Shown here in pieces: positions 30,953-44,229 of a stretch of 64,000 bases of DNA (positions are counted from its first letter, which is position 1; each line of letters begins with the position of its first letter). The stretch lies in NCBI RefSeq assembly GCF_000760515.2, contig NW_013546400.1, forward strand, positions 1-64,000. The letters run 5' to 3'. Under the pieces are notes generated by a model. The model made no database searches, was not told where the DNA came from, and saw nothing but the letters and a program-made list of their open reading frames with translations. Position numbers and translations under genes: made by a program. This DNA comes from Mitosporidium daphniae. Lineage: Eukaryota > Microsporidia.

Positions 30953-32547
30953 ATGGTCCATTACGAGGACTACTCTGACGATTGCGATGACGACTACGCC
31001 GACAGTTTCTCGGACGGGGACGAATATGACGTCTCATTTTCCGCAAAGGTCAAAAAGCAACCTATCCACAGTGCTACAAACAATCCCAAAAGCAAGGATC
31101 AATCAAAGGATGTTAAGCAGCCCATGCAGCAAAAGAAGAATCACCAACGGGCCGCAAAGCCTGCATCGGGAAGTATCAAGCCAGCACCCACATGGATCTC
31201 TCTTGCTGGGCATGTGGATTCTGGAAAGTCTACATTGACTGCGCGGATTCTGCGATTGGCTGATTCACCTGACGTAACACCGGAAGAGCAAAGACATGGG
31301 ATCACCATGGAGCTCATGATGAAAAGGATGGAAGGCTTTGTTTTCATTGATGCTCCCGGACATTCTGATCTTCTTGAAGTGACCAGTAAAGCTGCCTCAC
31401 TCGCATCCATCATTATTGTTGTGATCGATCCGACTCCTGGTGAATTCGAGCGCGGCCTTGGGGCCCAGACCGAAGAGCATCTTCGTGCCATTTCAATTCT
31501 TGCGCCTTTACCTCTGCATTTGGTTTTTGCCATCAACAAGATGGACAAAGTAAGTTTGGTTCTAATTTCTAGCTCAGTTGGGATATGCTACGTTTCCACA
31601 CCGTCGCCGAGATTCTCTCGTCACTGGTCGAGCAAATCTGGAGGGAATCCGTATTCTCCACACCACCAGCCACCATACAATGTGTTCCTCTCTCCGCTAT
31701 CACCGGCGATAATGTCTTTGATTTGGATATTTCTAACTTGAGCATCGCCGATGGAAACGGCGCTACTGCAAATACAAACGATCATTTTCTTACGCTTTGG
31801 GAGGCAATTAGCAAGACTTCTCGTGCACAATCACAAACAGAGACTCCCAAAAGCATTGGCAGTGCTTTTTTACTCTCTGTTCTTCATACAACATCGGCAG
31901 CCGGATCCAATTCATTTGTACTTGAGGGCCGCGTGGCCCATGGTACCATTGCACTGGCGTCTGCCGGCTGCATGAGTGTTCGGATTTATCCAGGTGCACA
32001 CCTTGCCAAGCTGTCCAAGCTTGCCCTTGCAGATAACGAAGTGCATTCTCCCTTGCCAGCGACTGTGCGGAGCACATCTCCGACCAAATCGAGCATCTCA
32101 TCTGCAAAATACATCGAAACGGGAGAATTTGTGTCATTTTCACTTGATGCCGATCCTTCACTAGTAGCCACAAGTACTTCTCTGATAGTTTCGCAATCGT
32201 TCCAATGGCCGGTCCGTGAAGAGCGCATTTTCGATGGAAAAATTTCGCTCCTGCCCCTCAAAAAGCACGCCGATTTTATTGTAGTGCCTGGGTCAACGTT
32301 TATTGCCCTCATTTCGTCGATTGCAGGCATGAGATCAATGCCTTGTGAAATTATGGCAATCAATCCGACTGCCCCTTCTTTGCGTGCACCGAGGTTTCTC
32401 CGCCCAGGTGCGAGAGGCTGCGTACGCCTGCGGTTTGATTTTGCCATCCTGTGTGCACCACCGTTCCCGCAAATCAAATTCTTGCTCTTGCATCACGGCA
32501 AGTCCGTAGCGACCGGCGTAGCGGATGCCCCTGTAAGTACAGCCTGA
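30953..32547 (+). CDS. HBS1: ribosome-rescue GTPase Hbs1
   Basis: eRF3-like translational GTPase that with Dom34/Pelota rescues stalled ribosomes. Two exons (30953..31549, 31573..32547) with a 23-nt intron; 523 residues. The acidic N-terminus (EDYSDDCDDDYADSFSDGDE) matches the Hbs1 N-terminal motif. G1 GHVDSGKST, switch region EEQRHGITM, G3 DAPGHSD and G4 NKMD are present. Three beta-barrel/helical elements follow, including the ALISSIAGMRSMPCEIM region and a C-terminal GARGCVRLRF. The N-terminal linker is short and lacks the PAM2-type sequences of eRF3, which supports Hbs1 over eRF3. Confidence 0.85.
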
Positions 32548-32940
32548 TAAATGTAATCTTTATTACAAATGTTGAGATCCAAAAGTACATTGAGCATAGA
32601 AACACAAAGCGCCGCGCTTTGGTGTAGGTCAAATGCAAAGCTGGTCCACTCCAGTTGGGGCTATAGTTGATGCACCGTAGGTTTCGCCCAACCCCTTCAT
32701 CGTAACCCTTAAATTATGTTTATCAAAGCCATTTGGAGCACTTCATTTTTGTGCAATTTTAAATTTGTCAAATAAGGGCAGTGCGGTATGACTCACCACC
32801 CGCACATCAGGAGGTTTGTTGAGCACTTTTCCGCAACATCAAGGACATGAGCCAAGATTTTGTCTGAACGTTAACTTTGCACGCGCGCCGGAGTTAGACA
32901 CGTATAGTGGACACCAATCATTTATTAAAATACAAAGGGG
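32548..32940. other. intergenic region
   Basis: Between the convergent HBS1 and RAD51 genes. Nothing supportable seen. Confidence 0.4.
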
Positions 32941-34224
<1,284 letters not shown>

Positions 34225-34279
34225 TATTAAAAATGGAGATAAAATTAATTATAAATTTTGCAAATTATTTAATGGATCT

Positions 34280-36016
34280 TTAAATGGGCAGTTCATAAAT
34301 ACGCACAATATGCTTGTTAATGTGCTCCTTGTGAAGTACATATGACCCGGCAGGAAGTACACGGAGTCTATCAACAATGGCTTTTAAAACGGCAAGCCCG
34401 CCAGCCAGGGTAACATTTGCCGTGTGTGTGGCAAAATCTTCTGGATTCCATTGCGAAATACCGACAATATCATAGCGGTTCTTGTCCTTGCCAGGCGTGC
34501 GAGTAATAAATCCAACCTTGATATAGTCGGTGTCGGCAAGCAGCGCTTGAAGAGCCCACTTGGCCAGCTTGGAGCCGTTATTTTTCATCTCATGCCCAAG
34601 AACGGCCCCCTTTTGTGAGTCCAGACGAGAAAACAAGCCGCCCGATGATGAGCCGCTTCCAGACCCGGATGTGTTTCCAGACAAAGGATAGTATTCGTTC
34701 AAAGCAAAGAGCGAGACGGTCGCCTCAGAATCTTGGATCTTCACCACACCATCGACCGTTGATCTGCAAACGAGGAACAGATTATCTCCGAGTGGAAATC
34801 GGCGATACCTAACCGCACCAAGATCGGTTGAATTGTCGGACATGTCCTCGTCCATCGCTCCTGGGGATGCGATCGGGTGTGCCTCCTTCTTCAGAACCTG
34901 ATCTCTAAAGGACTCATTAATCAGAAACGCCTCTTCAAATCTGACCCTCCGCTCCTCAGGATGAAGAGTGGCATCCGAGCTTGTTTCGTTGACCGAATAA
35001 AGACTACTGGCCAGAACGGCTGGATTTCGGGCGTCGAAAATGATCCGACCACGGCTATCCACTCGTGCAACAAGATCCCAAGGATAAAAAGAGCGAGGTG
35101 AAATCATGAGCAGTGCAAGAATGGCATCGGTTGCAAAAACATGCCCGGTGTCCGAGTCAGACATCTAATGTAAATGTACACATGCTGCTTACATGAAGGA
35201 GGACGGGGTCAAGAGATGTCGTGCTCAGTGAATGAATTTTTGGAATTTTCGGGGGATCATCAAAAAGATTTGAACGGCGCTGAGCGGGAATTTGTAATGA
35301 CTTTGATGTCTTGCTCGATAGTTTGTTATATGATTTGTCAAAGGAACGCACATTTCCATCTTCCTGCAGAGTTTCTCCGAGGCCCTTTAGCGAGTCGCCC
35401 CCCAGTAAGGTGGTGGTGGCTGCGGCCGTTGCTGTGTACACGCTGGAGGGCAGAAGCTTTACAAGCGGGGAAAGGTCGATTTCGCAAATGAGGCTCCAGT
35501 TTGTGGACGGGTTAAGCGTCACCATTGACATGGCTGAGTGATGCCCATCAAATCCGCCACTCGCCCCATATCCGGCCGAAGACAAATGCTTATTGAGCTC
35601 TTTCCAATTTGAAGATGACGACCCGGTGGGTACGGGCGACGTTATTCCTGCCTTCCCGCCCGCCTTGTATCCGGAAGAGTTCATACGAGACGCGGAGCTT
35701 CCGTGCGTCTTGCGAGACGTTATAACGGTAAAACCTGACGGAGATTTTAAAGAAGAAGCTGCTAAAAATCAATAAAACACAAGGGCATACACTCAGCGCT
35801 ACTTGTCAAAATAGGGGTGGCCGGCTTTTTGGGGAAAACAACCTTCAATGCCGGTTGTACAGGCAATTGGCTGTGATGCGAATGATGAAAATGATGCGTA
35901 TATTCAGAAAGCCAATCTGCAATTTTTAATGTGGCATTTTCAATCGCTGCATTTGTGAGCACCGACATAGGTGGGAGAGTGGGAGAGGACCCTTTCATCT
36001 CATGCATGTTGCTCAT
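34280..36016 (-). CDS. EIF3D: translation initiation factor eIF3 subunit D
   Basis: eIF3d binds mRNA caps and the 40S platform within the eIF3 complex. Three exons (35791..36016, 35193..35761, 34280..35164), introns 29 and 28 nt; 559 residues. The core starts where exon 2 is spliced to exon 3: SLDPVLLH joins MSDSDTGHVFATDAILALL, then PRSFYPWDLV, YRRFPLGDNLFLVCR, LDSQKGAVLGHEMKNNGSKLAKW, GFITRTPGKDKNRYDIVG and a final IVRIYELPI. The N-terminal part diverges from the family consensus and is His/Ser/Ala-rich. The acidic C-terminal tail of animal eIF3d is absent. Confidence 0.93.
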
Positions 36017-36044
36017 TATTAGGTTTAAAATATAAACCAACGCA

Positions 36045-36072
36045 AAATTAATTAATTAATTAATTAATTAAC
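36045..36072. repeat. TTAA-type microsatellite
   Basis: About seven units of ATTA/TTAA upstream of eIF3d; simple-sequence expansion of the AT-rich promoter type found near starts here. Confidence 0.8.
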
Positions 36073-36271
36073 TAATTTTAATCACCACCAATGCTACTCG
36101 TTTCAAGCTCCGGATGCATGCAGGGCAGCTCTAAATTTAAGGTCCGAGAAATTTGCCGCAGAAATTTCTGCTATCGGCGATACCTCGGCGCGATAGCCAA
36201 CAAATAATTGGTCTTGCTTGACAACTTGCGTTGTATAAAATGTCTCTTCTTTATGTCTTTTATTGGCATGC

Positions 36272-39200
36272 TTAGGGGTTGGCAGCTAGGGCGGCAATTT
36301 TTTCGTAATAGCGACTCATGAATTCAAAAAAGGCAAACTGCGTTGGCTGGATGCCGTACGTATACACAAAGCGCGATGCAAGGTATGATCCGAAGATTGC
36401 CCGCAAGTATTCCATTGGAATCCGCTCCATGAGTTTGTCTAGACCGACAAGATCTAGTAGCAGTTTCGGCATTGCCTCTGAAAGCACATGACGACGTAGG
36501 GCGGAGTTTTCCCACAATGACGTATGTCTCAATTCCTCATTGAGCTTCACAATGGCAAACGAAATTTCGTCAGACAGCATCGAGCGCGAGATTCCCGTTC
36601 GCTTATTTTCTCTCCAAATCGCCTCGAACTCAAGTTGCGCATTCTTCTCAATGACAGCATGCACCGCTGCCACATACGCCTGGTAAAAGGAAGGCAGGGA
36701 TCCGTCTTTACCCATCTGCATGTGCTCCGAAAATTCAGCATCCGTCATCGAAAGCGCCGCCAGGACTTCCAGAGACGATGAAGTTACGCCGCCCTTGTTC
36801 GCCGAAGCGTCTTTGAAAATGATGACTCCTGCACGCTCAAGAGCAAGACGCGCCTCTTGGGTAAAAAAGAGATTTGCACCCTCGACCACATATTTCCACT
36901 TGGGAGAACGACCATCCTCACCAGCTCCGGTCAAGATGGACGTAACATTGGAGGCATCCACGGACTCTGGGCGTCCTCCACACGGCACGAAAAGGTCGCA
37001 AGCTGCGTATTCGCTCAAGTGGAATTCGTTTCTGAAACGCAAGCCGTCCTCCACAATGTGACCGTCTGGTAAGCGCACGTCTTTATCTTCGATGAGGATC
37101 CGGGCTCCGCGAGGACCCAGTTTTTTATCATCAAAGCAAGTAACCATTTGCCGTCCATTTGCCAATCGCAGTAGCTCGCTGCGATTGAGACCATCCGGGT
37201 CGAAGATCACTCCAGAGCCGTCCACCACGGCCAGCGTACGATCGTTAGAGATTTTGATTTCATTTGACCCAAGGTCGCCATCTGGCCCACCTGTTTGTAT
37301 TTTTTGAATCGATTCTTCGCGCAATCCGAGCTTACGATATATGCCCAAAACATATTGGTGCACCGAGCGTGTCGTCATTCCATACAGATCGTGAGGAATG
37401 CCGCCGAGACTCTGAGACTTACCGGTGGTAAATGCTTTCCAAAAGGATGCGCCCCGCTTTTGAGCGTGCTGAGAGGCCCAGTCCATGTACTCGGCACTGC
37501 CCTCGTCAGGGCCCAAGAAGAGGATTTCCTCTGCACCAAGGTGATCTACGATGCGTTCGTTTGTGGGGCCGCATTTGCCCGGATTGATGACCAAGTCGAG
37601 CAGTGAATCGACATACTTTTGGAAAGCTACCACTGATTTTTCCTGCTGATCGACATTGAGCAAAATGGTGCCCTTGGAACCACCTTCTGGGATGTCTTTG
37701 TTTTTGCGCTGCTGCGTTGCTGCCAGCCAATAATTCTCGTCAAAGAGCGAGCGGAAATTGATGCTATACGCCTCGCTGTTTCTGCTTCTGATGATTCGAA
37801 TGCCTCCCCGAGCGATGTCTCTGAAACGGAGATGGAAGCCTTTGAATTCGGAGCCAATCACTAGGAAAAGACCGAAAGGGCGGATCGGATACTCACCCTG
37901 GGGCACAAATGCCGGATCCAGACGAAATGAGAGCGCCACTTTTGTTTGCAGATAAAAGTTTGTCTTGAGCACGTGGCGATTAAATGTGAGCAAGCTCTCA
38001 AAAACCTACACATAAAATGGAATAAACAAAGTCGTAGCAAAATCGTAACGACGATCGCCAAAATCAAACAATCGCGTTAAAAATAAGAATGAGAGAGAGA
38101 TAAAGAGAAAGAGGTACATAACAGCAGATGAGGGGAAATACATACGCCCCAAACAAAAAGACCTCCATCAAGGAACGATGGAAACAACACATCAAAAGTG
38201 GATGAACAAATTTAAATTGTAAGCGGCACAATACATACCATATACTCGTGGTTATTAACGACTGTTCTGCGAATCAACTCAATGATTTCATCCTCGTTGA
38301 GCACATGGTTCATATGCAGGCGCTGGAACGAAAGTGAAGGCTGTAATGAATTTTCTGAGCAAGAGCCAATATAATGCGCCATTGCAAAATTTACATACAG
38401 TGCGCGGATGAGCACAGGATAGCGCTTGATGATATCAAGCACATACTCTCTGGTAAAAGTGTCCTGGCGCAATCGCTTTTTTAGCCTGGCAAGGACATCC
38501 AGGTGCACTGGATTGTTCTGGTCAACAATGGATGCCAGACTGACAAACTCAGACCCAAGTCTGTTGAGAAAGTGTCCCGCAAACACAAAACCCACATAGC
38601 CGTAAATGGCCTCCTGCACAGAAAGCTTTGCCTCTTGAAACAGACTTTGCAGCGGCGTAGTGGGGAGGCAATATATGAGCGAAGTTTCTTTCATTATCTG
38701 CAGAATAGACAGCTCAATCGGCGGTGGCGGTGGATGAGATCCGTCCAGGTGATGGTTCGAGCCAGAGTCCATCAGCGGATTGAGATAGAGCGTAATGATG
38801 GTGACTCCATTTGCAAATTGCTCGACATACTTGCGAGAAGAGAACAGTCCATAATAGTGGTAAAGATCTGAAAGTGCCGAAAAGAGGTTAAGCGTAGTTT
38901 GCTGGCGGTAGCCGATAACCAAGCGCTTTTGGCGGATGCCTTCAATTTCAAACATCTCAATGACAGGCCCAGTGCGCGTGAGCACGTTGAGCATAACTTT
39001 TTGGTAAAGGTCGAGGGTTTTTTCGGTCGCTCTCGACAGAAATGTGATGTCAGAGACCTTTTTGATGTCGGTTTCCGTTTCAGAAACATCGGGGTCAACC
39101 CATTGGCACCTCGAAACAAAGTAGCATCGTAATTGTGTAGTGGAGGAGTAGGAAACGGTGCCTAAAGAGCGATAGGACTCCAATCGATACGAGCATCTGC

Positions 39201-39744
39201 GTGACGAGATGTTGAGATATCGCGTGTCAATTCTTTTTTCATATTGAGGGCCAACAACCGTAGACACTCCCGGTTTCGATGTGTGGATGTAGACGGCGCG
39301 ATCGTTGTCATCCGACTCGCGCTTTAAATTGATGTCAACCATTGAAGGGTGCTGGTGCTGGTGCTGATTGTTGTGATGGTGCTCCGAGGGAATTCCGCTA
39401 GGCGAAGAGGAGGCGTACCCTTCCTTGTCCTCGTCTCGGATGTAGGCGTTAATTTTGGCACCATATAGAGCCATAACGTGCTTTGCGATCACTTCGACGC
39501 TCTCCAGCGCGAAATACTGATCGTCAATGCCGAGATTGGAGTATAACCAAGCAACCTCATTTTCGATCAGAGATTCTGGAATAAAGCCTTTCTCTTTGAT
39601 GTAGTTGGCAACTTTGATCATTTGGTCGGCTTTGCCTTCAAAAATATTCTCCACATATCCACTCTCGTTTTTGAGCATCGTGGGAACAGGAGAGATTGTC
39701 CTTAGCGTGTCATTTGACGTCTTCGTCAGCTCTAGGACTGTCAT
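36272..39744 (-). CDS. GDH2: NAD-dependent glutamate dehydrogenase, large type
   Basis: Large (about 115-kDa class) NAD-specific glutamate dehydrogenase converting glutamate to 2-oxoglutarate and ammonia. Two exons (38239..39744, 36272..38005), 1079 residues, close to yeast Gdh2. The N-terminal half carries the fungal-specific regulatory region. The catalytic half has LKTNFYLQTKVALSFRLDP, FRDIARGGIRIIRSRN, QQRKNKDIPEGGSKG (catalytic Lys region), GPDEGSAEYMDWAS and KAFTTGKSQSLGGIPHD. The NAD-binding part has GGPDGDLGSNEIK and YVVEGANLFFTQEARLALE. The intron between HEYM and VFESLLTFNRH is 233 nt, the longest in the window. Confidence 0.97.
38006..38238 (-). other. 233-nt outlier intron in GDH2
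   Basis: Canonical GTATGT donor and a pyrimidine-rich GTGTAG acceptor. Internal inverted repeats CCATC/GATGG and GTCGT/ACGAC are present. No open frame continues through it. Confidence 0.85.
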
Positions 39745-40078
39745 GGCAGTGTATTTCGGTGGAAAACTACTATGGTAAGCTTTGCACTGATGTACCGATA
39801 CAAAAGCCTAATCTAGTGATGCGAAGATAAAAATTGGTATATTCATGCAAAATCTGTGAAATGTGTATTTAGTCATGCTTGCAATTAGTAAATGATAAGA
39901 ATTGACACAACTCTCTGCAGATTGCGCGTAGCTGATGCAAACGATGATTAGCATTTGATTGCCTAAAGTAGGGCTATAAAGTTCGGGTTTAAATTGTCGA
40001 ATTTAAATCGTAAAGTTTAATTGCAAAATGCGAATGCCCATGCCGATGGATTTTTAATTTTTTTTCGTGCCCTTCATA
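39745..40078. other. divergent promoter GDH2/RPS11
   Basis: AT-rich spacer with GAATTTAAATCG and TTTTTAATTTTTT blocks close to the RPS11 start. No gene seen. Confidence 0.45.
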
Positions 40079-40234
40079 ATGAACGTAACCGAGCAAGTCG
40101 AAAAATCTTTCCAGAAGCAGGATGCTGTCTCCATGAATTCAAAGCGCATCATCCTTCGCAACGGCGTCATCAAACGCTACTACAAAGATATTGGCCTTGG
40201 CTTCAAAACCCCCAAAGAGGCAATAGAGGGCACA

Positions 40235-40266
<32 letters not shown>

Positions 40267-40567
40267 CGTCTCCATCCGCGGCCGCATCCTTACCGGAACC
40301 GTCAAGTCTACAAAGATGAAGCGTACCATTATTGTTCGCCGAGAGTATTTGCATTATGTTTCCAAGTACAATCGCTACGAAAAGCGCCATACCAATCTAG
40401 CTGCGCATTGCTCGCCGTGCTTTATTGGAATCCAGCCTGGTGATGTTGTGACTGTCGGAGAATGCCGTCCCCTCTCCAAAACCGTCCGCTTCAATGTGCT
40501 CAAGGTCCAGAGGAAGGATAACAAGTCTGCCACTGCCACTTCGGGAAAGCAGTTTTCCAAGTTCTAG
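40079..40567 (+). CDS. RPS11: 40S ribosomal protein uS17 (S11)
   Basis: Cytosolic small-subunit protein, 162 residues, usual length. Strongly conserved core: [56 protein letters not shown], then [20 protein letters not shown], ending KQFSKF. The eukaryote-specific N-terminus distinguishes it from bacterial or mitochondrial uS17. The start is the ATG at 40079, because upstream in-frame codons have no Met. Confidence 0.97.
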
Positions 40568-40766
40568 TTTATAAGCGTTCGTTGTCATTAGTAAAGTTGA
40601 TTTATCATGACCTTTGCACGCTAGTATTTGTTAACGTTTCGCATTTGAGCGCCTTTGTGGGATACACGCATCGATTGCACCTTGATGATGTGGCTCTTGA
40701 TGCCCGTGGAAATCCCACCCGCAATGAGCGGTATTAATTAGGGCCCGGATTTTATTGTAAATTACA

Positions 40767-41345
40767 ATGCCTGCAGCCCCTCTCAACGTGGCATTGGTGG
40801 ACCGGTTTTTCGAGGCAAGAAGGGAACTCGCGTCCATTTATATATCCCCTTCGTTGATCCGAAAATCGGAGGCCATCATTCTGTCCGCTGGTAAGGTTGG
40901 CACATCTTCTAACCCTGCCATAGGCCTGGCCGGTCTATGTGTCGGTTCATACTGTGGACTTCTCATGGCATCTAAAGGAAGGCTTTCTTCGCTGCTATAT
41001 GCTACAAGTAGATGCAGCAATTTCTTTCAATAGCGTTTGGCACGATTGGACTCACGTTTGGAGCAGGCCTCGGTGTTCAAGGTGCATTTTCCATTCTCAA
41101 CGCGAAACGGCCACACTTCATGCAAGCCTTTGAAAGGTATCAGCTCCTGAGAAGAAAAATTCTGCTCCACGGCCGAGAAGAGTCTCTCTTGACTTCCGGT
41201 AAGTTTTTGCTCCAAACCACCGTTAGACCTGACCATTTCGACGCACTCAAAAGACGGATCCATTGAAAATGAAGTGGTTAAAATCGAGGCCTATCCTGCA
41301 ACCGAAGAAGCCGAGCAAAGGTTAAAAGGTACGTGGCCCATGTAA
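40767..41345 (+). CDS. small membrane protein, possible MICOS Mic26/Mic27-like
   Basis: Three exons (40767..41007, 41034..41198, 41227..41345) with 26- and 28-nt introns; 174 residues. A basic amphipathic segment (DRFFEARRELASIY) is followed by two closely spaced hydrophobic segments: IGLAGLCVGSYCGLLM, then ASKGRLSSLLYA, then FGTIGLTFGAGLGVQG. A hydrophilic tail follows. This helix-basic-loop-helix pattern resembles the apolipoprotein-O/Mic26/Mic27 fold of cristae-junction proteins, but no diagnostic motif settles it. Without the second splice the frame ends at 41266. Confidence 0.4.
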
Positions 41346-41428
41346 AAGTTACTCCCATCACAGAGCTCTTTGCCAGACGGTAAATTTTAGGGTTATAGCC
41401 CGATTTAATAAATCCGATTTTATGTAAT

Positions 41429-42068
41429 ATGGGCCTCTCTACCTTCCACGACTCCACGTGCATGGCATGCGGAGTGAACCCCGCTGAGGACTACGACCTT
41501 TACGAGGAATATGCAGGCTTTTCTGTCTGCTTCAAATGCAAGCAAGCAAGCCCAGAACTGTACAAACGCATTTCAAAAGGAACGCTCCAAAAGGTACCCC
41601 GTTCAATTTAACCGCTAGGATTACCTTCTGGGAGACCATGATATCATGCTATTTGATTTAAAGTTTGTTGAAAAGCCCAATCCAAAGGGGTCCAACTATG
41701 CGCGGATGAAGTTATTCCTTCGCTGTGAGGCGCAAGCAGCTGCCATCAAGAAATACGGCTCGCTTGCTGAGTTGGAAGAAGAGAAACATCGTCGAAAAAA
41801 CGCTGTGCTCCAGAAAAGAGAATCTGTTTATGAGAAACGGCTTCGAGAGCTGAAGCGGGCAAGCCTTGGCACGGAGGCGATACAGCTAAAGTCTCTCGTC
41901 CGGAAGCATGTCCATCAGTTCAAAGATGCCGAAGAAACCCATGACGTGCTCGATGACGACAAAAAACTCGCAGGAGCCCAAAACCATACCCCCTTACTAG
42001 ACGGCAATAATCTCCAGGTCAAAAGATGTACCATCTGTGGGCTGCAAATTAGCCTTGAATCGTTTTAA
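41429..42068 (+). CDS. RAD14: nucleotide-excision-repair protein XPA/Rad14
   Basis: Damage-verification scaffold of nucleotide excision repair. Two exons (41429..41593, 41619..42068) with a 25-nt intron; 204 residues. Zinc finger CMACG-x15-CFKC. Splicing then gives DYLLGDHDIMLFDLKFVEKPNP, the family DNA-binding core, followed by YARMKLFLRCEAQAAAIKKYG, a basic coiled coil and a C-terminal CTICG...LESF element. It is shorter than human XPA (273), mainly because the disordered N-terminus before the zinc finger is almost absent. Confidence 0.92.
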
Positions 42069-42418
42069 ATTTAAATTTTACTTTGTTAACAAAAGCGGGC
42101 CAATCGAAGAACGATAAATTTTATTAATTGGCCAATTGAAAGCCGACCGGATATGTGACATGTGATTTTGAGCGACCAATGAAAATAAGACATTGAGTCA
42201 CAGCAATGATCGTATCCGGTTTCTTTTTATCTCGCTTTAGAAGCTCAGTACTTATTATTGCGCTTCTTGTTTCATTACTTCCTTGCCCTACGATAATTTT
42301 CTTACATCCGTAACCAAACCTACTTCCAATACTTTCCACACGAAATACATATACTACTCCGCGTCATTCGCTACCGCTCTCCATCGATTCGGACAACCAG
42401 AAGGCCGCTCATATCACC
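42069..42418. other. intergenic region upstream of bHLH gene
   Basis: AT-rich near XPA (TTTAAATTTAAATTTTAC) and otherwise featureless. No gene supported. Confidence 0.4.
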
Positions 42419-43555
42419 ATGCCGATGAATGGAGGTAAGAAAGGCACGACATTTGAGGATTTTTCGTTATCACAAGAGGAAGCTTTCTCTCGTGAAAACG
42501 GACACATGAAGACCCTTCTACCATCCTCTACAAATAACAATAGAAATGCACCATACCACCACTTTCCCCATTTACAACAGACTCCTCACCATTCTGGATA
42601 TACGGCGTTACAACATCCGCACATTTCTCAGCAAATGGGACAGCACCGTTACCCTAACCCTCCAGTCCACTCTCCGCAGCAACATCAGCTGATACCGGGA
42701 TTTGTACCCCCTAACACAAGCCCGCCATGTAATGGAGGCGGATTTTACTTAGAAAATGAAAAGATCTCAACATCGTCCGATTATCCATCTCCCACTCACC
42801 AAGTAGGCGTTCGGTACCCGGAGGCCACTCATGGAGCATCGCAAATGCAGCCTCAAATGACACTTTCCAATTACCGAGAAGGATATCCCAGCTCTTTTGT
42901 TTATCGCAATCCGCAACCTCCTCCTCCTCCTCCTGAATCTGTACATCAAGCCCCCGAAAGTCTTTTCCGGTCCATGCACATGCCTCCTCATATTTCCCCG
43001 AATCAACATATGTTTATGATCACAAAGAGAGATGAGATCACCGCTTCAGTCTCAATGAAGCTAAAAAAGAAGCGCGAGAGCCACAATGCTGTTGAAAGGA
43101 GAAGACGTGATAATATCAATGAGCGGATCCAGTTTCTTTCCTCAATCGTCCCTGAATGCAAAAGGAGACAAGAACGCTCATCAATCGTGACAGGAATGGA
43201 TTCCAAACGCTCCCAAATTCTCGTGCCCAATATGAAACTTAACAAGTCGTTCATTTTGCAAAAGGCAACAGAATACATCGAAGCGATGACAATGTACATT
43301 GAAAGGCAGTCCGTGTTGTTGAAGGAAGTTATTCCATCGTATGTTGGCGGCATTGAAGAGCTCAATGCTTCTGTCGTTGAAGAAGGAAACAACTTTATCT
43401 TTTCCCTAGAAAATTTGCCATCAGACTTCCAAGGACTACAGGAAGAAGAAGAAGAAGAAGAAGAAGAATCAAAGCAAGAGGCCACCCAACGGAGAGCCCC
43501 AGAAGAAGCCATTCTTCAAAAGAAGCTTCAAGCTGAGTTTCGAGATCAGACATGA
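42419..43555 (+). CDS. bHLH transcription factor (USF/class-B type)
   Basis: 378 residues. The first 190 are Pro/His/Gln/Ser-rich, typical of an activation region. The bHLH domain starts KKKRESHNAVERRRRDNINERI. The basic region carries the H-x3-E-x3-R pattern of class-B factors that bind CACGTG E-boxes. Helix 1 is IQFLSSIVPEC, a long loop follows, and helix 2 is NKSFILQKATEYIEAMTMYIE with a short zipper-like continuation. The loop is extended compared with USF. The tail is Glu-rich. Which pathway it controls cannot be read. Single exon. Confidence 0.88.
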   Translation: MPMNGGKKGTTFEDFSLSQEEAFSRENGHMKTLLPSSTNNNRNAPYHHFPHLQQTPHHSGYTALQHPHISQQMGQHRYPNPPVHSPQQHQLIPGFVPPNTSPPCNGGGFYLENEKISTSSDYPSPTHQVGVRYPEATHGASQMQPQMTLSNYREGYPSSFVYRNPQPPPPPPESVHQAPESLFRSMHMPPHISPNQHMFMITKRDEITASVSMKLKKKRESHNAVERRRRDNINERIQFLSSIVPECKRRQERSSIVTGMDSKRSQILVPNMKLNKSFILQKATEYIEAMTMYIERQSVLLKEVIPSYVGGIEELNASVVEEGNNFIFSLENLPSDFQGLQEEEEEEEEESKQEATQRRAPEEAILQKKLQAEFRDQT

Positions 43556-44229
43556 CAGCCTCCAAACAGGCCTGTCTGCATACGCCCCGAATTAAGATTA
43601 ATAAATTGCTGCTTTATAAATTGGGGTTTAAATATTTGCGAGAGAAATTCCATTTCCGGGTCTCCTCCATTGGCCAAGCCTTTGCTCATACCCACCGCAC
43701 AAAAATTAATCATTATGATCAAGTTACCTGGGGACTGCGATGCGTATCAAAAAACAATGATCCGCCCTGCTGCTCAAATCAGATATTTATGCTTCTCTTG
43801 TTTCACTTGAAGGTACAGCGATCACCGCTAAACGGAAATATCATCCAATTGATCAGCATGATAAATTGAGCGTAGCTTGGGTGAAAAATTAACGCTCAAG
43901 CATTTTGATAACTTTCAAACGGCCGGTGACGCATCAAGTCCCGGCTATTTGGCTAGAACAAAGGGTTAGGCAAGATTTTGCCCAAGCTTTCGCTTTGACA
44001 TCATATTTCTGGAATCGAAGACACTTTATTGGCTCAAAAAAGTGTAAGCGCCTACAAATGACGAATGGATTTTATCGCAAAGATTCAAACACACACGTTA
44101 GGAAAAGTTTGGTGCAAATGGAGGTAACAGCTAACGAAATGTAAAAAACGTCCTTTCGAACTAAATAAAAAAGTCAACACGAGAATGTTATATTGTGATA
44201 GGGATTTATTGTCCAAGATTTTATGTGCA
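43556..44229. other. intergenic region with an unexplained short frame
   Basis: A short open stretch at 43775-43881 (reads YASLVSLEGTAITAKRKYHP and ends in a stop) looks protein-like, but I could not connect it to a start by any plausible intron. Nothing else supportable. Confidence 0.3.

Noticed and set aside
36045-36072. TTAA repeat as a transposon target site or terminal repeat
   Set aside because: A simple microsatellite; no transposase or paired inverted repeat nearby.
43775-43881. Short protein-like stretch downstream of the bHLH gene
   Set aside because: No start codon or plausible exon connection; at most 37 codons could be assembled.
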